Source of the DNA: Paraburkholderia panacisoli
GTDB lineage: Bacteria; Pseudomonadota; Gammaproteobacteria; Burkholderiales; Burkholderiaceae
Reading direction: 5' to 3'
Assembly (NCBI RefSeq): GCF_008369935.1
Contig: NZ_VTUZ01000007.1
Location: forward strand, 186,001-250,000
Length of the DNA: 64,000 nucleotides
The position numbers and the translations under genes are program-made. The notes under the pieces are model-generated. The model ran no database searches, was not told where the DNA came from, and saw only the letters and a program-made list of their open reading frames with translations. How positions within the stretch are numbered: the first letter of the stretch is position 1; each line of letters begins with the position of its first letter. Positions 44,881 to 54,051 of the stretch are shown piece by piece.

Positions 44881-46095
44881 TCAGAAGTTGTGCCGCAACC
44901 CCACGATCACCGAGAGCTGCTTGTCCGAGTCCGAATTCACGATATTCGGAATCTGCGCAAGATTCTCCGTCGCGCCGGTCGACGGATTGATCGCGAGCCC
45001 CGCGCCCGACGACTTCTGCCCGATCGCCACCGCGTACACCGCCGTGCGCTTCGACAAGCTGTACACCGCCCCCAGATTCACCTGATGCACGCGCGTCGAC
45101 GAACTGCCCGACGGTTTTGCGTCGTTGAAGATATAAGCGAAGCCTAGCTGCAAATCCGGCGCAAGCGCGTAAGTGGTGTTCAGCTCGGCGATGTCGAACG
45201 AAATATCCGCGCCGTCGGGCCGCGTCGCACTCGCGAAGTACTGGCTCTGCGACAGCCGCGTATGCGTGTAGGTCAGCCCCACGCTCGCCTTGCCGAACGC
45301 ATACGATCCCCCTGCCCCGAAAATCCGCACCTTGCTCGCGTTCTGCAACTGGCAATACAACGCACCCGGGTTCGCGCAGCTGAAGTCGCCGATATAACCG
45401 TTGGCGCCGCCCAATGCCGCGTCGAACGGCTGGTTCAACTCCAGATACCCGGCGCTCAGCGACAACGGCCCTTGCGCGTAATTCGCGGCGAGCGACCATC
45501 CCTTGTTGCGCGAAAAATCGCCCGCGACGCCGCCGAGACTGAACAGTCCGCCGACCGTGAAGCCGCCGAAACTCGGGCTGATGTACTTGATCGAGTTGTT
45601 GAAGTTGAACGCTTCGTTCAGGTTGTCGACGTCGCCGAAATGCGAACCGTACAGCGTCGCCCAGTTGTTGCTCGACACATACGCGCCGAGGAAATCGGAG
45701 AACGGGTCGTATTGACGGCCGAAAGTCAACGCACCATAACTGCTGTTGTTCAAACCGACCCACGCATTGCGGCTGAACAGCGTGTTCGATTGCAGCATCG
45801 CGCCATTGCCGATCAGAAAGCTGTTTTCCAACGTGAAGTTCACCGTGGTGCCGCCGCCGATGTCTTCGGCGCCCATCAAGCCCCAGCGCGACGGCACCAA
45901 ATTGCCGCCCGCCAGCTGGTAGTTCGCGTGCCCGTTGGTGCTGCCGTCGGCGAGCGTGGTCTGCTGGTTGTTCGTGTAGACGAGGCCGGCGTCGACCGTG
46001 CCATAGAGCGCGACCGAAGATTGCGCGTGTGCGCCCATCGCGAGGCCGAACGCGGCCAGCGCAAGCGCCGAGCGCTTGACGAATTTGTCTGCCAT
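44881..46095 (-). CDS. outer-membrane porin, Burkholderia/Neisseria type (OmpC-like)
   Basis: A 404-residue general porin with a signal peptide (residues 1-24, ALAAFGLAMGAHAQS) and the family start SVALYGTVDAGLVYTN. Beta strands alternate to a C-terminal SVIVGLRHNF, where the last Phe is the outer-membrane sorting signal. It forms a 16-strand trimeric channel for small solutes. It lies 57 bp after the APC permease on the same strand, so both probably share one transcript in an amine-use locus. Confidence 0.93.
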   Translation of the reverse strand: MADKFVKRSALALAAFGLAMGAHAQSSVALYGTVDAGLVYTNNQQTTLADGSTNGHANYQLAGGNLVPSRWGLMGAEDIGGGTTVNFTLENSFLIGNGAMLQSNTLFSRNAWVGLNNSSYGALTFGRQYDPFSDFLGAYVSSNNWATLYGSHFGDVDNLNEAFNFNNSIKYISPSFGGFTVGGLFSLGGVAGDFSRNKGWSLAANYAQGPLSLSAGYLELNQPFDAALGGANGYIGDFSCANPGALYCQLQNASKVRIFGAGGSYAFGKASVGLTYTHTRLSQSQYFASATRPDGADISFDIAELNTTYALAPDLQLGFAYIFNDAKPSGSSSTRVHQVNLGAVYSLSKRTAVYAVAIGQKSSGAGLAINPSTGATENLAQIPNIVNSDSDKQLSVIVGLRHNF

Positions 46096-46152
46096 TTGTT
46101 TTATTGCCGGAAAGTGAGGTGGGCTGTTTCGAGCGCGGAGTGCGCGAATGGC

Positions 46153-47604
46153 TTACTGGCCGAAACGTGCGTAGATGTCCGGACGCTTCTTGCGCAGCAC
46201 GAGACCGATCAGCACGCCGATCAACGCCACGGCGAACACGATCCACGGGAACGACTTGACGATCGGACTATCGGAGCCGCTGAGCGCGTCGAGATTGCGC
46301 ACCAGAATCGCGCCGATGTACAAGAGGCCAAGCCCGCCGACCAACGGCGCGATCAACGAGTGCCATACGCGCGTGTCCTTGCGCGTCTTGCGGAAGAATG
46401 CGATTACCGAAAAACTCGTCACTGCCTGCAGCATCACGACACCGATCGTGCCGAGCGCCGAACTCCAGCTGAACACGATGTTGAACACGTCGCTGCCCGC
46501 TGCGATGAAGAGCCCGAGCAGCACGCACACCGACAGCGTTTGCAGATAGCTCGCCACGTACGGCGAACGGTACTTGTCATGCACGCGATTGAGCACTTGC
46601 GGCAGGATGCCCTCCATGCTGAGCGCGTGGATGTAACGCACCAGCGTGTTATGAAACGACAGCAGACTCGCGAAAATACTGCTGAGGAGCAGGAAGCTCA
46701 TCACCGTCGTCACCGCGCTACCCAAGTACTTGCCGGACTGAATGAACCAGAAATCGCCGGGCTGTTTGGTGGCGACGTCGACCACGTCGGCGAGACCGTA
46801 GGCGCAGACGATCGTCCACGTGATGAACGCGAAGAACACCAGGATCATCAGCACCGACACGTATGTCGCGCGCGGTACGGTCACTTTCGGATCGCGGCAT
46901 TCCTTGCCGTAGATCGCGGTGGCCTCGAAACCGATGAACGACGCAAACGCGAACATCACTGCAATGCCGAGGTGGCCGCTGAAAACATGTTGCGGCGAGA
47001 ACGGCGCGAGCGTCAGGCCGTTGGGGCCGCCGCCATGAATCACGATCGCGATGGCGAGCAGCAACAGGATGCACAGTTCGAGACACATCAGCACGCCGAG
47101 CAGGCGGCTATTCAGATCGATGCCGCGAATGCCGGTGAATTGCACGACCGCCACGCAGATCAGTGAATACCCGTACCAGGGCAACGCTGTATGCAGAAGC
47201 GGTGACAGGATCACCGTGCAGAAGAATCCGAACAGCCCGTACAGCGCGATCTGGATGAAGGTGTACGACATCAGCGCGACGAGCGCGCCGGCCATGCCCA
47301 ACGGCCGTCCGAGACCGGCGGTGATGTACGCGTAGAACGCGCCGGCGCGCACCACGTGGCGGCTCATCGACGCAAAGCCCACGCTGAAAATCAGCAGCAC
47401 TACGCCGGCTATCACGAACGCGCCGGGAATGCCCGCGCCATTGCCGAGGCTGATTGCGGGTGGCACCGCGCCCAGCATGCCGGTGAGCGGCGCCGCTGCG
47501 GAAATCACGAGAAACACGATCTGCCACAAGCCCAGCGTATTGCCCTTCAACTCCACGGGGTTCTCCGCGTCGACCAGATTGGTCGGCGAATAGGGTTCAT
47601 TCAT
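46153..47604 (-). CDS. APC-superfamily amine/amino-acid permease
   Basis: A 483-residue permease with about 12 membrane segments. The conserved first helix is LWQIVFLVISAAAPLTGMLG, and FASFIGFEATAIYGKECRDP covers helix 6 and its following loop, as in APC transporters. AGAGG precedes the ATG. Gene order with an amine oxidase and an aldehyde dehydrogenase suggests uptake of a primary amine (for example tyramine, phenethylamine or histamine), not shown by sequence. A 28-bp regulatory element lies 140 bp upstream. Confidence 0.9.
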   Translation of the reverse strand: MNEPYSPTNLVDAENPVELKGNTLGLWQIVFLVISAAAPLTGMLGAVPPAISLGNGAGIPGAFVIAGVVLLIFSVGFASMSRHVVRAGAFYAYITAGLGRPLGMAGALVALMSYTFIQIALYGLFGFFCTVILSPLLHTALPWYGYSLICVAVVQFTGIRGIDLNSRLLGVLMCLELCILLLLAIAIVIHGGGPNGLTLAPFSPQHVFSGHLGIAVMFAFASFIGFEATAIYGKECRDPKVTVPRATYVSVLMILVFFAFITWTIVCAYGLADVVDVATKQPGDFWFIQSGKYLGSAVTTVMSFLLLSSIFASLLSFHNTLVRYIHALSMEGILPQVLNRVHDKYRSPYVASYLQTLSVCVLLGLFIAAGSDVFNIVFSWSSALGTIGVVMLQAVTSFSVIAFFRKTRKDTRVWHSLIAPLVGGLGLLYIGAILVRNLDALSGSDSPIVKSFPWIVFAVALIGVLIGLVLRKKRPDIYARFGQ

Positions 47605-47743
47605 CGCTGCCTCTATGTTATTGGCTAGTCTGAAACTCGCCAGAACCCTTTCACTCCCAGGTCATGGCGCTCGCTTGACCGACGTCAAATGCTTCGGGCT
47701 GAGCGCATGTTAGGTAGCTAAAAAATAAAACGACTTCGCGAAC

Positions 47744-47771
47744 CGCGCCAAATTTTCGATAAAGCGCGCCA
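47744..47771 (-). promoter_or_regulatory. AraC-type direct-repeat element before permease-porin operon
   Basis: On the minus strand TGGCGCG occurs at 47771-47765 and again at 47750-47744, with 21-bp spacing, around a CTTTATCG core. The 28-bp element matches 23 of 28 bases with the element before tynA (48948-48975). It probably binds the AraC regulator encoded alongside. Confidence 0.7.
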
Positions 47772-47898
47772 ATGCGGCGCGAACCTCGAACTCGCTGGTT
47801 TGCATGAAATGCTTAGGAAGCCGGAATGGTTTCATTCCGACGTGAGCCTTATTGCGCGGGGCTTTCGGAATGAAAGGTATTGGACCGCAATCGTGCGA

Positions 47899-48894
47899 TT
47901 ATTTTTTCCAGTTGCGCGTGGCGCGCCACAACACTGTCGCGTCGGCATAACCGACCGCGCGCGCGATCGCCGCATTGGTGAGCCCGTCGCGTTCGAGCAG
48001 CCCTTCGACACTGCGTTGCCGCTCCTCGCGCAGGATCTGCCGGACGGACGTGCCCTCTTGCGCGAGATGCCGTTGCAACGAGCGATGCGACAGACCGAGG
48101 TCTTTCGCGATGTCGGCGACGATCAGCTTTTCATGCGCGAGGCGCCGCGCAATCAGATCGCGAACCTGCTCGACGATGCTGTGCGGCACCGCATCGCTCG
48201 CGATCAGATCGGTCGCGTGGCGCTCCATCATGCGCGCCATTTGCGTGTCGGCGCTTTTGAGCGACGCGTCGAGATCTTGCGGACGCAGGATCACGCCGTT
48301 GAAAGGTTGCTGAAATCGCACCGGTACGCGAAAGATCCGCGCATACGGTTTGAGATCCGCCGGTGCGGCGTGCTCGAAATGCACTTCGACCGGATTCCAT
48401 GCCGCACCGCGCACGAGCCGGATCATGTTGCACATCGTAGACAGGCTGTATTCCGCATCCTGGCGGCGCGGCCAGATTTGCGCGCTGGTGATCCGGTAAG
48501 TCCAGATCGGCCATTCTTCGTCGCGCAGCAATTCGCAGCTCGTGCTGCTTTGCCACGACGCCAGTGCGAGCGAGAACTTGCGCATCGCCGAATTCAGCGT
48601 TGGCGACGAAAGAAACACCAGACCCGCCGGTCCGAGTTCCGTCAATTGCAATTCGCTGCCCAGGCGCAAGCCTAGCGACGCTTCGCCAAGCAATTCGGCC
48701 GCACGCTCGAATGCCGCCACATAACGCGTGAGCGGCAGGATTTCATAGGGATTGGACAGCAGCCGCCGGCTCATGCCGAAGGCTTCCAGCAGCGAGTCGC
48801 AATCCGCCCCCGATTGATCGAGTGCACGCACGACCGGTCCCATCACCGCCGCGCGAATCATCGGGAAACTGCCATTGAGCGTGACTTTTTTCAT
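47899..48894 (-). CDS. AraC-family regulator of the amine locus
   Basis: A 331-residue regulator. The N-terminal ligand region (about 1-220) is of the arabinose-binding-domain-like type found in OruR/ArgR-like AraC proteins. Two HTH units follow at the C-terminus (IVADIAKDLGLSHRSLQRHL and DGLTNAAIARAVGYADATVL). A strong GGAGAGGAGA site precedes the ATG. It sits between the permease-porin pair and the divergent tynA, and both promoters carry the same direct-repeat element, so it is the likely activator of amine use. Confidence 0.9.
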   Translation of the reverse strand: MKKVTLNGSFPMIRAAVMGPVVRALDQSGADCDSLLEAFGMSRRLLSNPYEILPLTRYVAAFERAAELLGEASLGLRLGSELQLTELGPAGLVFLSSPTLNSAMRKFSLALASWQSSTSCELLRDEEWPIWTYRITSAQIWPRRQDAEYSLSTMCNMIRLVRGAAWNPVEVHFEHAAPADLKPYARIFRVPVRFQQPFNGVILRPQDLDASLKSADTQMARMMERHATDLIASDAVPHSIVEQVRDLIARRLAHEKLIVADIAKDLGLSHRSLQRHLAQEGTSVRQILREERQRSVEGLLERDGLTNAAIARAVGYADATVLWRATRNWKK

Positions 48895-48947
48895 GTTGAG
48901 CGTCTCCTCTCCAGTCTGCGCTGTCGTGTTGCCCGAGTCATTTCATC

Positions 48948-48979
48948 TGGCGCACTTTATCGCCCAATTGGCGCGATAA
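48948..48979 (+). promoter_or_regulatory. AraC-type direct-repeat element before tynA
   Basis: TGGCGCA (48948) and TGGCGCG (48969) are direct repeats 21 bp apart, around CTTTATCG. It also contains the perfect dyad TTATCGC-N9-GCGATAA (48957-48979). The tynA start is 72 bp downstream, which places it in activator position near the -35 region. Confidence 0.7.
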
Positions 48980-49050
48980 GCAAGCGCGAAAATATTATTG
49001 GGTTCCTACGATTTGCCATCGACTCTAGCAAACGTCCTTACGGAAACCTT

Positions 49051-51036
49051 ATGAATACGAATGCCACGAAAGCTGCTCACGCCACCATTCATCCGCTCGA
49101 TCCGCTGAGTGGCGAAGAAATGCAGCTTGCCTGCGATCTCGTGAAGGCCGCTGAAAAACTCGATTCGCATGCCCGCTTTCCGATGGTCGAATTGCGCGAG
49201 CCGCCGAAAGCCGAAGTGGTGGCGTTCAAGACGGGTTCGTATTTTTCGCGCACGGCCTTCGTACTGGCGATCGACCGTTCGAATGGCGCGACGATCGAGT
49301 TCGACGTGGACCTGAGAGAGAAACGCATCGCGTCACGCCGTGTGCTGCCGTTCGATCAGGCGCCTTACGGCCAGCCGCCGATCATGATCGACGACTTCAT
49401 GAACGCCGAGCAGATCGTCAAGAACGACGAAGCATGGCGCGTGGCCGTGATGAAGCGCGGCCTCAGCGAGCGGGATCTGGAGCGCGTGCAGATCGATCCG
49501 TTCTCGGCCGGCTGTTTCGATCGCGACAACGAAAACGGCCGCCGCCTCGTGCGTTGCGTGAGCTACTACCGCGAGACCCTGACCGACAACGGCTACGCGC
49601 ATCCGATCGAAGGCGTGCTCGCGGTGGTCGATCTGCTCGAAAAGAAAGTGATCGAACTGATCGACGACGGCCGCATCATTCCGATTCCGCGCGCCAAGCA
49701 CAACTATGACACGCCGAGCCTCGGCGAGCCGCGCAGCACGCTCAAGCCGCTGTCGATCAATCAGCCCGATGGCCCGAGCTTCAAGATCGATGGCTGGCAC
49801 GTGAGCTGGCAGAACTGGAATTTCCGCGTCGGCTTCACGCCGCGCGAAGGGCTCGTGCTGCATCAGCTGTCGTGGGACGACGGCAAGAGCGCGCGGCCGA
49901 TCATCTACCGGGCGAGCGTCACGGAAATGTGCGTGCCCTACTCCGACCCGACCACCAACCACTACTGGAAAAGCGCATTCGATGCCGGCGAATACGGTCT
50001 CGGCAAACTCGCGAACCAGCTCGAACTCGGTTGCGATTGCCTCGGCACGATCCGCTATTTCGACATTCCGTCCGCCGACGATTTCGGCAATGCGTTCGTG
50101 ATGAAGAACGCCGTGTGCATGCACGAAGAGGATTACGGCACGCTGTGGAAGCACTATGAATTCCGCACCGGCGTGTTCGAAATGCGCCGCTCGCGCCGGC
50201 TCGTGATTTCGTTCTTCGCGACGGTCGGCAATTACGACTACGGCTTCTACTGGTATCTGTATCAGGACGGCACGATCCAGCTCGAATGCAAGCTGACCGG
50301 CATCGTGCAAACCTCGGCGGTGGCCGATGGCGATACGTATCCGTGGGGCGGCATGATCACGGAGAACCTGGGCGGCCCGACCCATCAGCACTTCTTCAAC
50401 GCGCGGATGCACATGATGGTCGACGGCGAGCGCAACACCGTCACGGAGCACGAATTCGTGCCGCGTCCGATGGGCGATACGAATCCGTACGGCAACGTGT
50501 TCGATACGACGAAGCGCGTGTTGAAGACGGAAAGCGAAGCCGCACGGCTCGCGAACGGCAGCACGGGACGCTACTGGAAAGTGAGCAACCCGAACGTGAA
50601 GAACGCAGTCGGTGCGAATCCGGGCTACAAGCTGGTCGTCAACGATTCGCCGCTGATGCTGGCCGACGAGCGTTCGAAGGTCCGTCAACGCGGCGGCTTC
50701 GCGACGCGTCACGTGTGGGTCACGCCGTTCGATCCGGCTGAGCGCTATGCGAGCGGCGACTACCCGAACCAGCACTCGGGCGGCGACGGCTTGCCGCGCT
50801 ACATCGAAGCGAACCGCAACATCGAGAATCAGGACCTCGTGCTGTGGCACAGCTTCGGTCACACGCACGTGTGCAAGCCCGAGGACTTCCCGGTGATGCC
50901 GGTGGAATACGCCGGTTTCATGCTGAAGCCGAACAACTTCTTCTCGGGCAACCCGACGATGGATCTGCCGGCCGAGCGCGATCTGAACAGCGTCGAAGAT
51001 GGCAAGTCCGCGGACCATGGCTGCTGCAAGCACTGA
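49051..51036 (+). CDS. tynA: copper-containing primary amine oxidase
   Basis: A 661-residue TPQ enzyme that oxidises primary amines to aldehyde, ammonia and H2O2. The TPQ precursor is Y395 in TVGNYDYGF, the catalytic base D299 in VPYSDP, and copper ligands H445, H447 (THQHFF) and H606 (GHTHVCKPEDFP). There is no signal peptide, so it should be cytosolic, like the Arthrobacter phenethylamine/histamine enzymes. The C-terminus ends in an odd HGCCKH. ATG 49051 is chosen because the family region starts there. It leads an operon with a membrane protein and an aldehyde dehydrogenase. Confidence 0.94.
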   Translation: MNTNATKAAHATIHPLDPLSGEEMQLACDLVKAAEKLDSHARFPMVELREPPKAEVVAFKTGSYFSRTAFVLAIDRSNGATIEFDVDLREKRIASRRVLPFDQAPYGQPPIMIDDFMNAEQIVKNDEAWRVAVMKRGLSERDLERVQIDPFSAGCFDRDNENGRRLVRCVSYYRETLTDNGYAHPIEGVLAVVDLLEKKVIELIDDGRIIPIPRAKHNYDTPSLGEPRSTLKPLSINQPDGPSFKIDGWHVSWQNWNFRVGFTPREGLVLHQLSWDDGKSARPIIYRASVTEMCVPYSDPTTNHYWKSAFDAGEYGLGKLANQLELGCDCLGTIRYFDIPSADDFGNAFVMKNAVCMHEEDYGTLWKHYEFRTGVFEMRRSRRLVISFFATVGNYDYGFYWYLYQDGTIQLECKLTGIVQTSAVADGDTYPWGGMITENLGGPTHQHFFNARMHMMVDGERNTVTEHEFVPRPMGDTNPYGNVFDTTKRVLKTESEAARLANGSTGRYWKVSNPNVKNAVGANPGYKLVVNDSPLMLADERSKVRQRGGFATRHVWVTPFDPAERYASGDYPNQHSGGDGLPRYIEANRNIENQDLVLWHSFGHTHVCKPEDFPVMPVEYAGFMLKPNNFFSGNPTMDLPAERDLNSVEDGKSADHGCCKH

Positions 51037-51061
51037 TCCGGCGATGCGCGGCGCGCAGCGC

Positions 51062-52048
51062 ATGAGCACGAGCACGAGCACGGCGGCGAGCGTTCTTGCC
51101 GCGTGCGCGGCAGGCTCCGCCTGCGCGCTTATTGCTAGCGGCGGCGCCGCGCTATCGATGCGGGCCGGCCTCGGCCAGCACGCCAGCGCGCTGTGGATGA
51201 GTGCGCTGGCGCTGGCGGCGATGATGGGCGTGCCGCTCCTGATGGCGCGCCCGGCGAGCCGGCACACGACGCTCGCGAGCGCTGCCACGCTGATCGTGAC
51301 GATGAGCGCGATGAACGCATTGCCCGCGTATCTGAATGGAATGCAGCAAGGCGGCGTCGTGGCTGCATTGATGATCGCGGCCGGCGGCATGCTCCTGTAT
51401 TACTGGCGGCATGTGTGTGCTTCGGCCGCCAACACGCGTCGCCATGCGGACATGCCGATCGAAGCGACTCGCCCTGTGGGCGCGGCCGCCCTGCTCGCGT
51501 TGTTCGCGGGACTTTCGAGCGGCACGCTCGCGCGCTTCCAGTTGTACGCGCTGTGCGGTTCGAACGGCGCGCAACCGTGCTGGCAGATCGCGCTGTCGTT
51601 GATCGCGGTCTGCGCGTTGGCCTTGCTCGTCGACCGTTCGCGCAACAACAACAGCATGCTGACGACTTTGTACATCGCGCGCGCTGCGTTGATCGGCGCA
51701 CTCGCGACGCTGGACGATCCCGCGCTTGCCCCACTCGCGGCCAAGTTTTTTCTGCTGCTCGACTGCGTGACGATTCCGGCGCTCGCGACGCTACGCGGAA
51801 GCTCTCAGCGCGTATTGAGCGCGAGTTGCCCCGGCATCGCGCATCACCTCGGCATGGTGACAGGCGCGGCGCTCTCGACCACCCCCTACTTTTTCAACGA
51901 CGGATTCGTCGTGCTGTTCGCACTAAGCGCGGCGGCGAACCTGATATGCGCGGCGTCGCTAGCCACCCATTGGCGCGCGAGGAAAACGCCGCATCCCGTC
52001 GCGCAGATTTACCACCGCTTTCACCGTCCGGCCCACTCTTCCAGCTAG
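51062..52048 (+). CDS. integral membrane protein, MFS-like, in the amine operon
   Basis: A protein of about 328 residues with 8-10 hydrophobic segments (ALIASGGAALSMRAGLGQHA, then VVAALMIAAGGMLLYYW). Pairing of two helical halves suggests an MFS-like fold, but it is shorter than normal MFS (about 400), so this is tentative. The start is unclear: ATG 51062, 51044 or 51017; the last overlaps tynA. None has a strong ribosome-binding site, which fits coupling to tynA translation. It may export a product or import amines. Confidence 0.6.
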   Translation: MSTSTSTAASVLAACAAGSACALIASGGAALSMRAGLGQHASALWMSALALAAMMGVPLLMARPASRHTTLASAATLIVTMSAMNALPAYLNGMQQGGVVAALMIAAGGMLLYYWRHVCASAANTRRHADMPIEATRPVGAAALLALFAGLSSGTLARFQLYALCGSNGAQPCWQIALSLIAVCALALLVDRSRNNNSMLTTLYIARAALIGALATLDDPALAPLAAKFFLLLDCVTIPALATLRGSSQRVLSASCPGIAHHLGMVTGAALSTTPYFFNDGFVVLFALSAAANLICAASLATHWRARKTPHPVAQIYHRFHRPAHSSS

Positions 52049-52092
52049 CCCCGCGCCGGTCTCACCCCAACACTCAACGGAGACGAAACACC

Positions 52093-53571
52093 ATGAGCGA
52101 ACACCACCTCGCAACGGCGCTGCCGCAGGCCATGTTCATCAACGGCGAGAAAACCCGCAGCGCCGCGGGCAAAACCTTTCCCGTGTATAACCCGGCCACG
52201 TCGGAAGAACTCGCGCAAATTCCCGACGCGTCGGAGTCGGACGTCGATCATGCAGTGAGAACATCGAAGGCTGCTTTCGAATCCGACGCGTGGCGCAGAA
52301 TGCCGCCGGCCGCCCGCGAGCGTTTGCTGCTCAAGCTGGCCGACCTCGTCGAACAGCACACCGACGAACTCGCGACGCTGGAAACGCTGAACCAGGGCAA
52401 GCTGATCGGCTTCTCGAAGATGCTCGAAGTGGCGGGCAGCGTGCAGTGGTTGCGCTACATGGCCGGCTGGGCCACCAAAGTCGAAGGGACCACTTTCGAT
52501 CTGTCGATTCCGTTTCCGCCGGGCACGCGCTACAACGCGTCGACGCGGCGTGTGCCGGCCGGCGTGGTCGCCGCGATCGTGCCGTGGAATTTCCCGCTGC
52601 TGATGGCGGTGTGGAAGATCGCACCCGCGCTCGCGTGCGGCTGCACCGTGGTGCTCAAGCCCGCCGAAGAAACGCCGTTGACCGCGATCCGTCTCGCCGA
52701 ACTCGCGCATCAGGCAGGCTTCCCGGCCGGCGTATTCAACGTGATCACCGGCCGTGGCAAGACTGCCGGCGCGGCGCTGGTCAAGCATCCGTTGGTGAAC
52801 AAGGTCACCTTCACGGGATCGACCGAAGTGGGCCGCATCATCGGCCGTCAATGCGCCGAAGATCTGAAGCGCGCGTCGCTGGAACTCGGCGGCAAGAGCC
52901 CGGTGATCGTGCTGGACGACTGCGACCCGCGCAAGGCGATCGAAGGCGCTGCTGGCGCGATTTTCTTCAATCACGGCCAGGTTTGCACGGCGGGTTCGCG
53001 TCTCTATGTCGCGCGCTCGATCTACGATGAAGTCGTGCAAGGCATCGCCGCCGTGGCCGACAGCATCGCGCTCGGCTCGGGCTTCGATGCGGCGACGCAG
53101 ATGGGACCGATGGTCTCCGCGCGGCATCGCGACAAGGTCGTCGGCATGATCGCGCAAGGCGGCCAGGAAGGCGGTGAGATCCTGTCGCGCGAGGCGCGCG
53201 TGGACGGCGACGGCTACTTCGTGCGTCCTACCGTGATTGCCAACCGCGCTTGCAAACCGCTGACGGTGGTCAAGGAAGAGGTGTTCGGTCCGGTGCTCGT
53301 CGCGATGCCTTACGACGACCTGGATGAAGTGCTGGCGCTCGCGAACGCGTCCGAATACGGGCTCGGCGCGAGCGTGTGGACGAACCAGCTCGACAAGGCG
53401 CTGCGTCTCGTCGATGGGATCGAAGCGGGCACGGTGTGGGTCAACACGCACAACATGGTGGACCCGGCGATGCCGTTCGGCGGCTTCAAGGCATCGGGAA
53501 TCGGCCGCGAACATGGGAAGGCGATCATCGACGCTTATACGGAAAGCAAGTCGGTGTGTATCGCGTATTGA
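52093..53571 (+). CDS. aldehyde dehydrogenase, phenylacetaldehyde dehydrogenase-like
   Basis: A 492-residue NAD(P)-dependent aldehyde dehydrogenase. The active-site residues are C298 (NHGQVCTAGSR), E264 (LELGGKSP), N166 (PWNFP) and K189. It oxidises the aldehyde made by the amine oxidase to an acid. Similarity is to FeaB/StyD-type and other class 1-2 enzymes. It lies 44 bp after the membrane protein. GGAGAC precedes ATG 52093. The exact aldehyde depends on the amine, which is unknown. Confidence 0.92.
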   Translation: MSEHHLATALPQAMFINGEKTRSAAGKTFPVYNPATSEELAQIPDASESDVDHAVRTSKAAFESDAWRRMPPAARERLLLKLADLVEQHTDELATLETLNQGKLIGFSKMLEVAGSVQWLRYMAGWATKVEGTTFDLSIPFPPGTRYNASTRRVPAGVVAAIVPWNFPLLMAVWKIAPALACGCTVVLKPAEETPLTAIRLAELAHQAGFPAGVFNVITGRGKTAGAALVKHPLVNKVTFTGSTEVGRIIGRQCAEDLKRASLELGGKSPVIVLDDCDPRKAIEGAAGAIFFNHGQVCTAGSRLYVARSIYDEVVQGIAAVADSIALGSGFDAATQMGPMVSARHRDKVVGMIAQGGQEGGEILSREARVDGDGYFVRPTVIANRACKPLTVVKEEVFGPVLVAMPYDDLDEVLALANASEYGLGASVWTNQLDKALRLVDGIEAGTVWVNTHNMVDPAMPFGGFKASGIGREHGKAIIDAYTESKSVCIAY

Positions 53572-53595
53572 TGGATTGACGATCAGTTGCACCTG

Positions 53596-53631
53596 AGCGG
53601 GGCTGGCGCGTTGGCAGGCGCCGCCCCCGCT
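53596..53631 (+). terminator. possible terminator after the aldehyde dehydrogenase gene
   Basis: AGCGGGG and CCCCGCT pair over an inner GC-rich hairpin. TGTTCAAT follows, without a clear T-run, so termination strength is uncertain. Confidence 0.4.
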
Positions 53632-53685
53632 GTGTTCAATCGACTATAGCGCGCACGTCTCACTCGAACGTATACAACGCGTCGC

Positions 53686-54051
53686 TCACTCCTCCACCAT
53701 CGCCTTCAACCTCGACAACGCCTGATCCCACTGCTGCGAGATCGCATCGAGCGCACGGCGCGCCTCGTCGACGTGGGCCGGCTCGAACGCCCACAAGCGC
53801 TCGCGCCCCACCTTCACGTCGCGCACGAGCCCCGCGTTCGCGAGCACCTGCAGATGCTGAGTCACCGACTGCCGCGTCATCGCCGTGCCCGCGGTCAACT
53901 GCGCGATCGACATCGCGCTGCCCGCGCACAACACCGCGATCAGGCGCAGCCGCGTCTCGTCGCCGAGCGCCGCGAAAACAGGTGCGGCGTTTCGCAGCAC
54001 TGACGCCTTCAGACTCGCGCTTGCCGACGCCGCTCTAACCCTTGGCGACAT
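53686..54051 (-). CDS. ArsR-family HTH regulator
   Basis: A 121-residue ArsR/SmtB-type winged-helix repressor (FAALGDETRLRLIAVLCAGS, then MTRQSVTQHLQVLANAGLVR). No Cys-rich metal site is visible, so it is likely of the non-metal class that sits with AHSA1 genes. It overlaps the end of the upstream AHSA1 gene by 17 bp, so the two are co-expressed. Confidence 0.9.
   Translation of the reverse strand: MSPRVRAASASASLKASVLRNAAPVFAALGDETRLRLIAVLCAGSAMSIAQLTAGTAMTRQSVTQHLQVLANAGLVRDVKVGRERLWAFEPAHVDEARRALDAISQQWDQALSRLKAMVEE

Noticed and set aside
45262..47166. A 634-codon plus-strand frame across the porin and permease genes
   Set aside because: It spans two genes on the other strand and encodes a His/Arg/Glu-rich product typical of a shadow frame.
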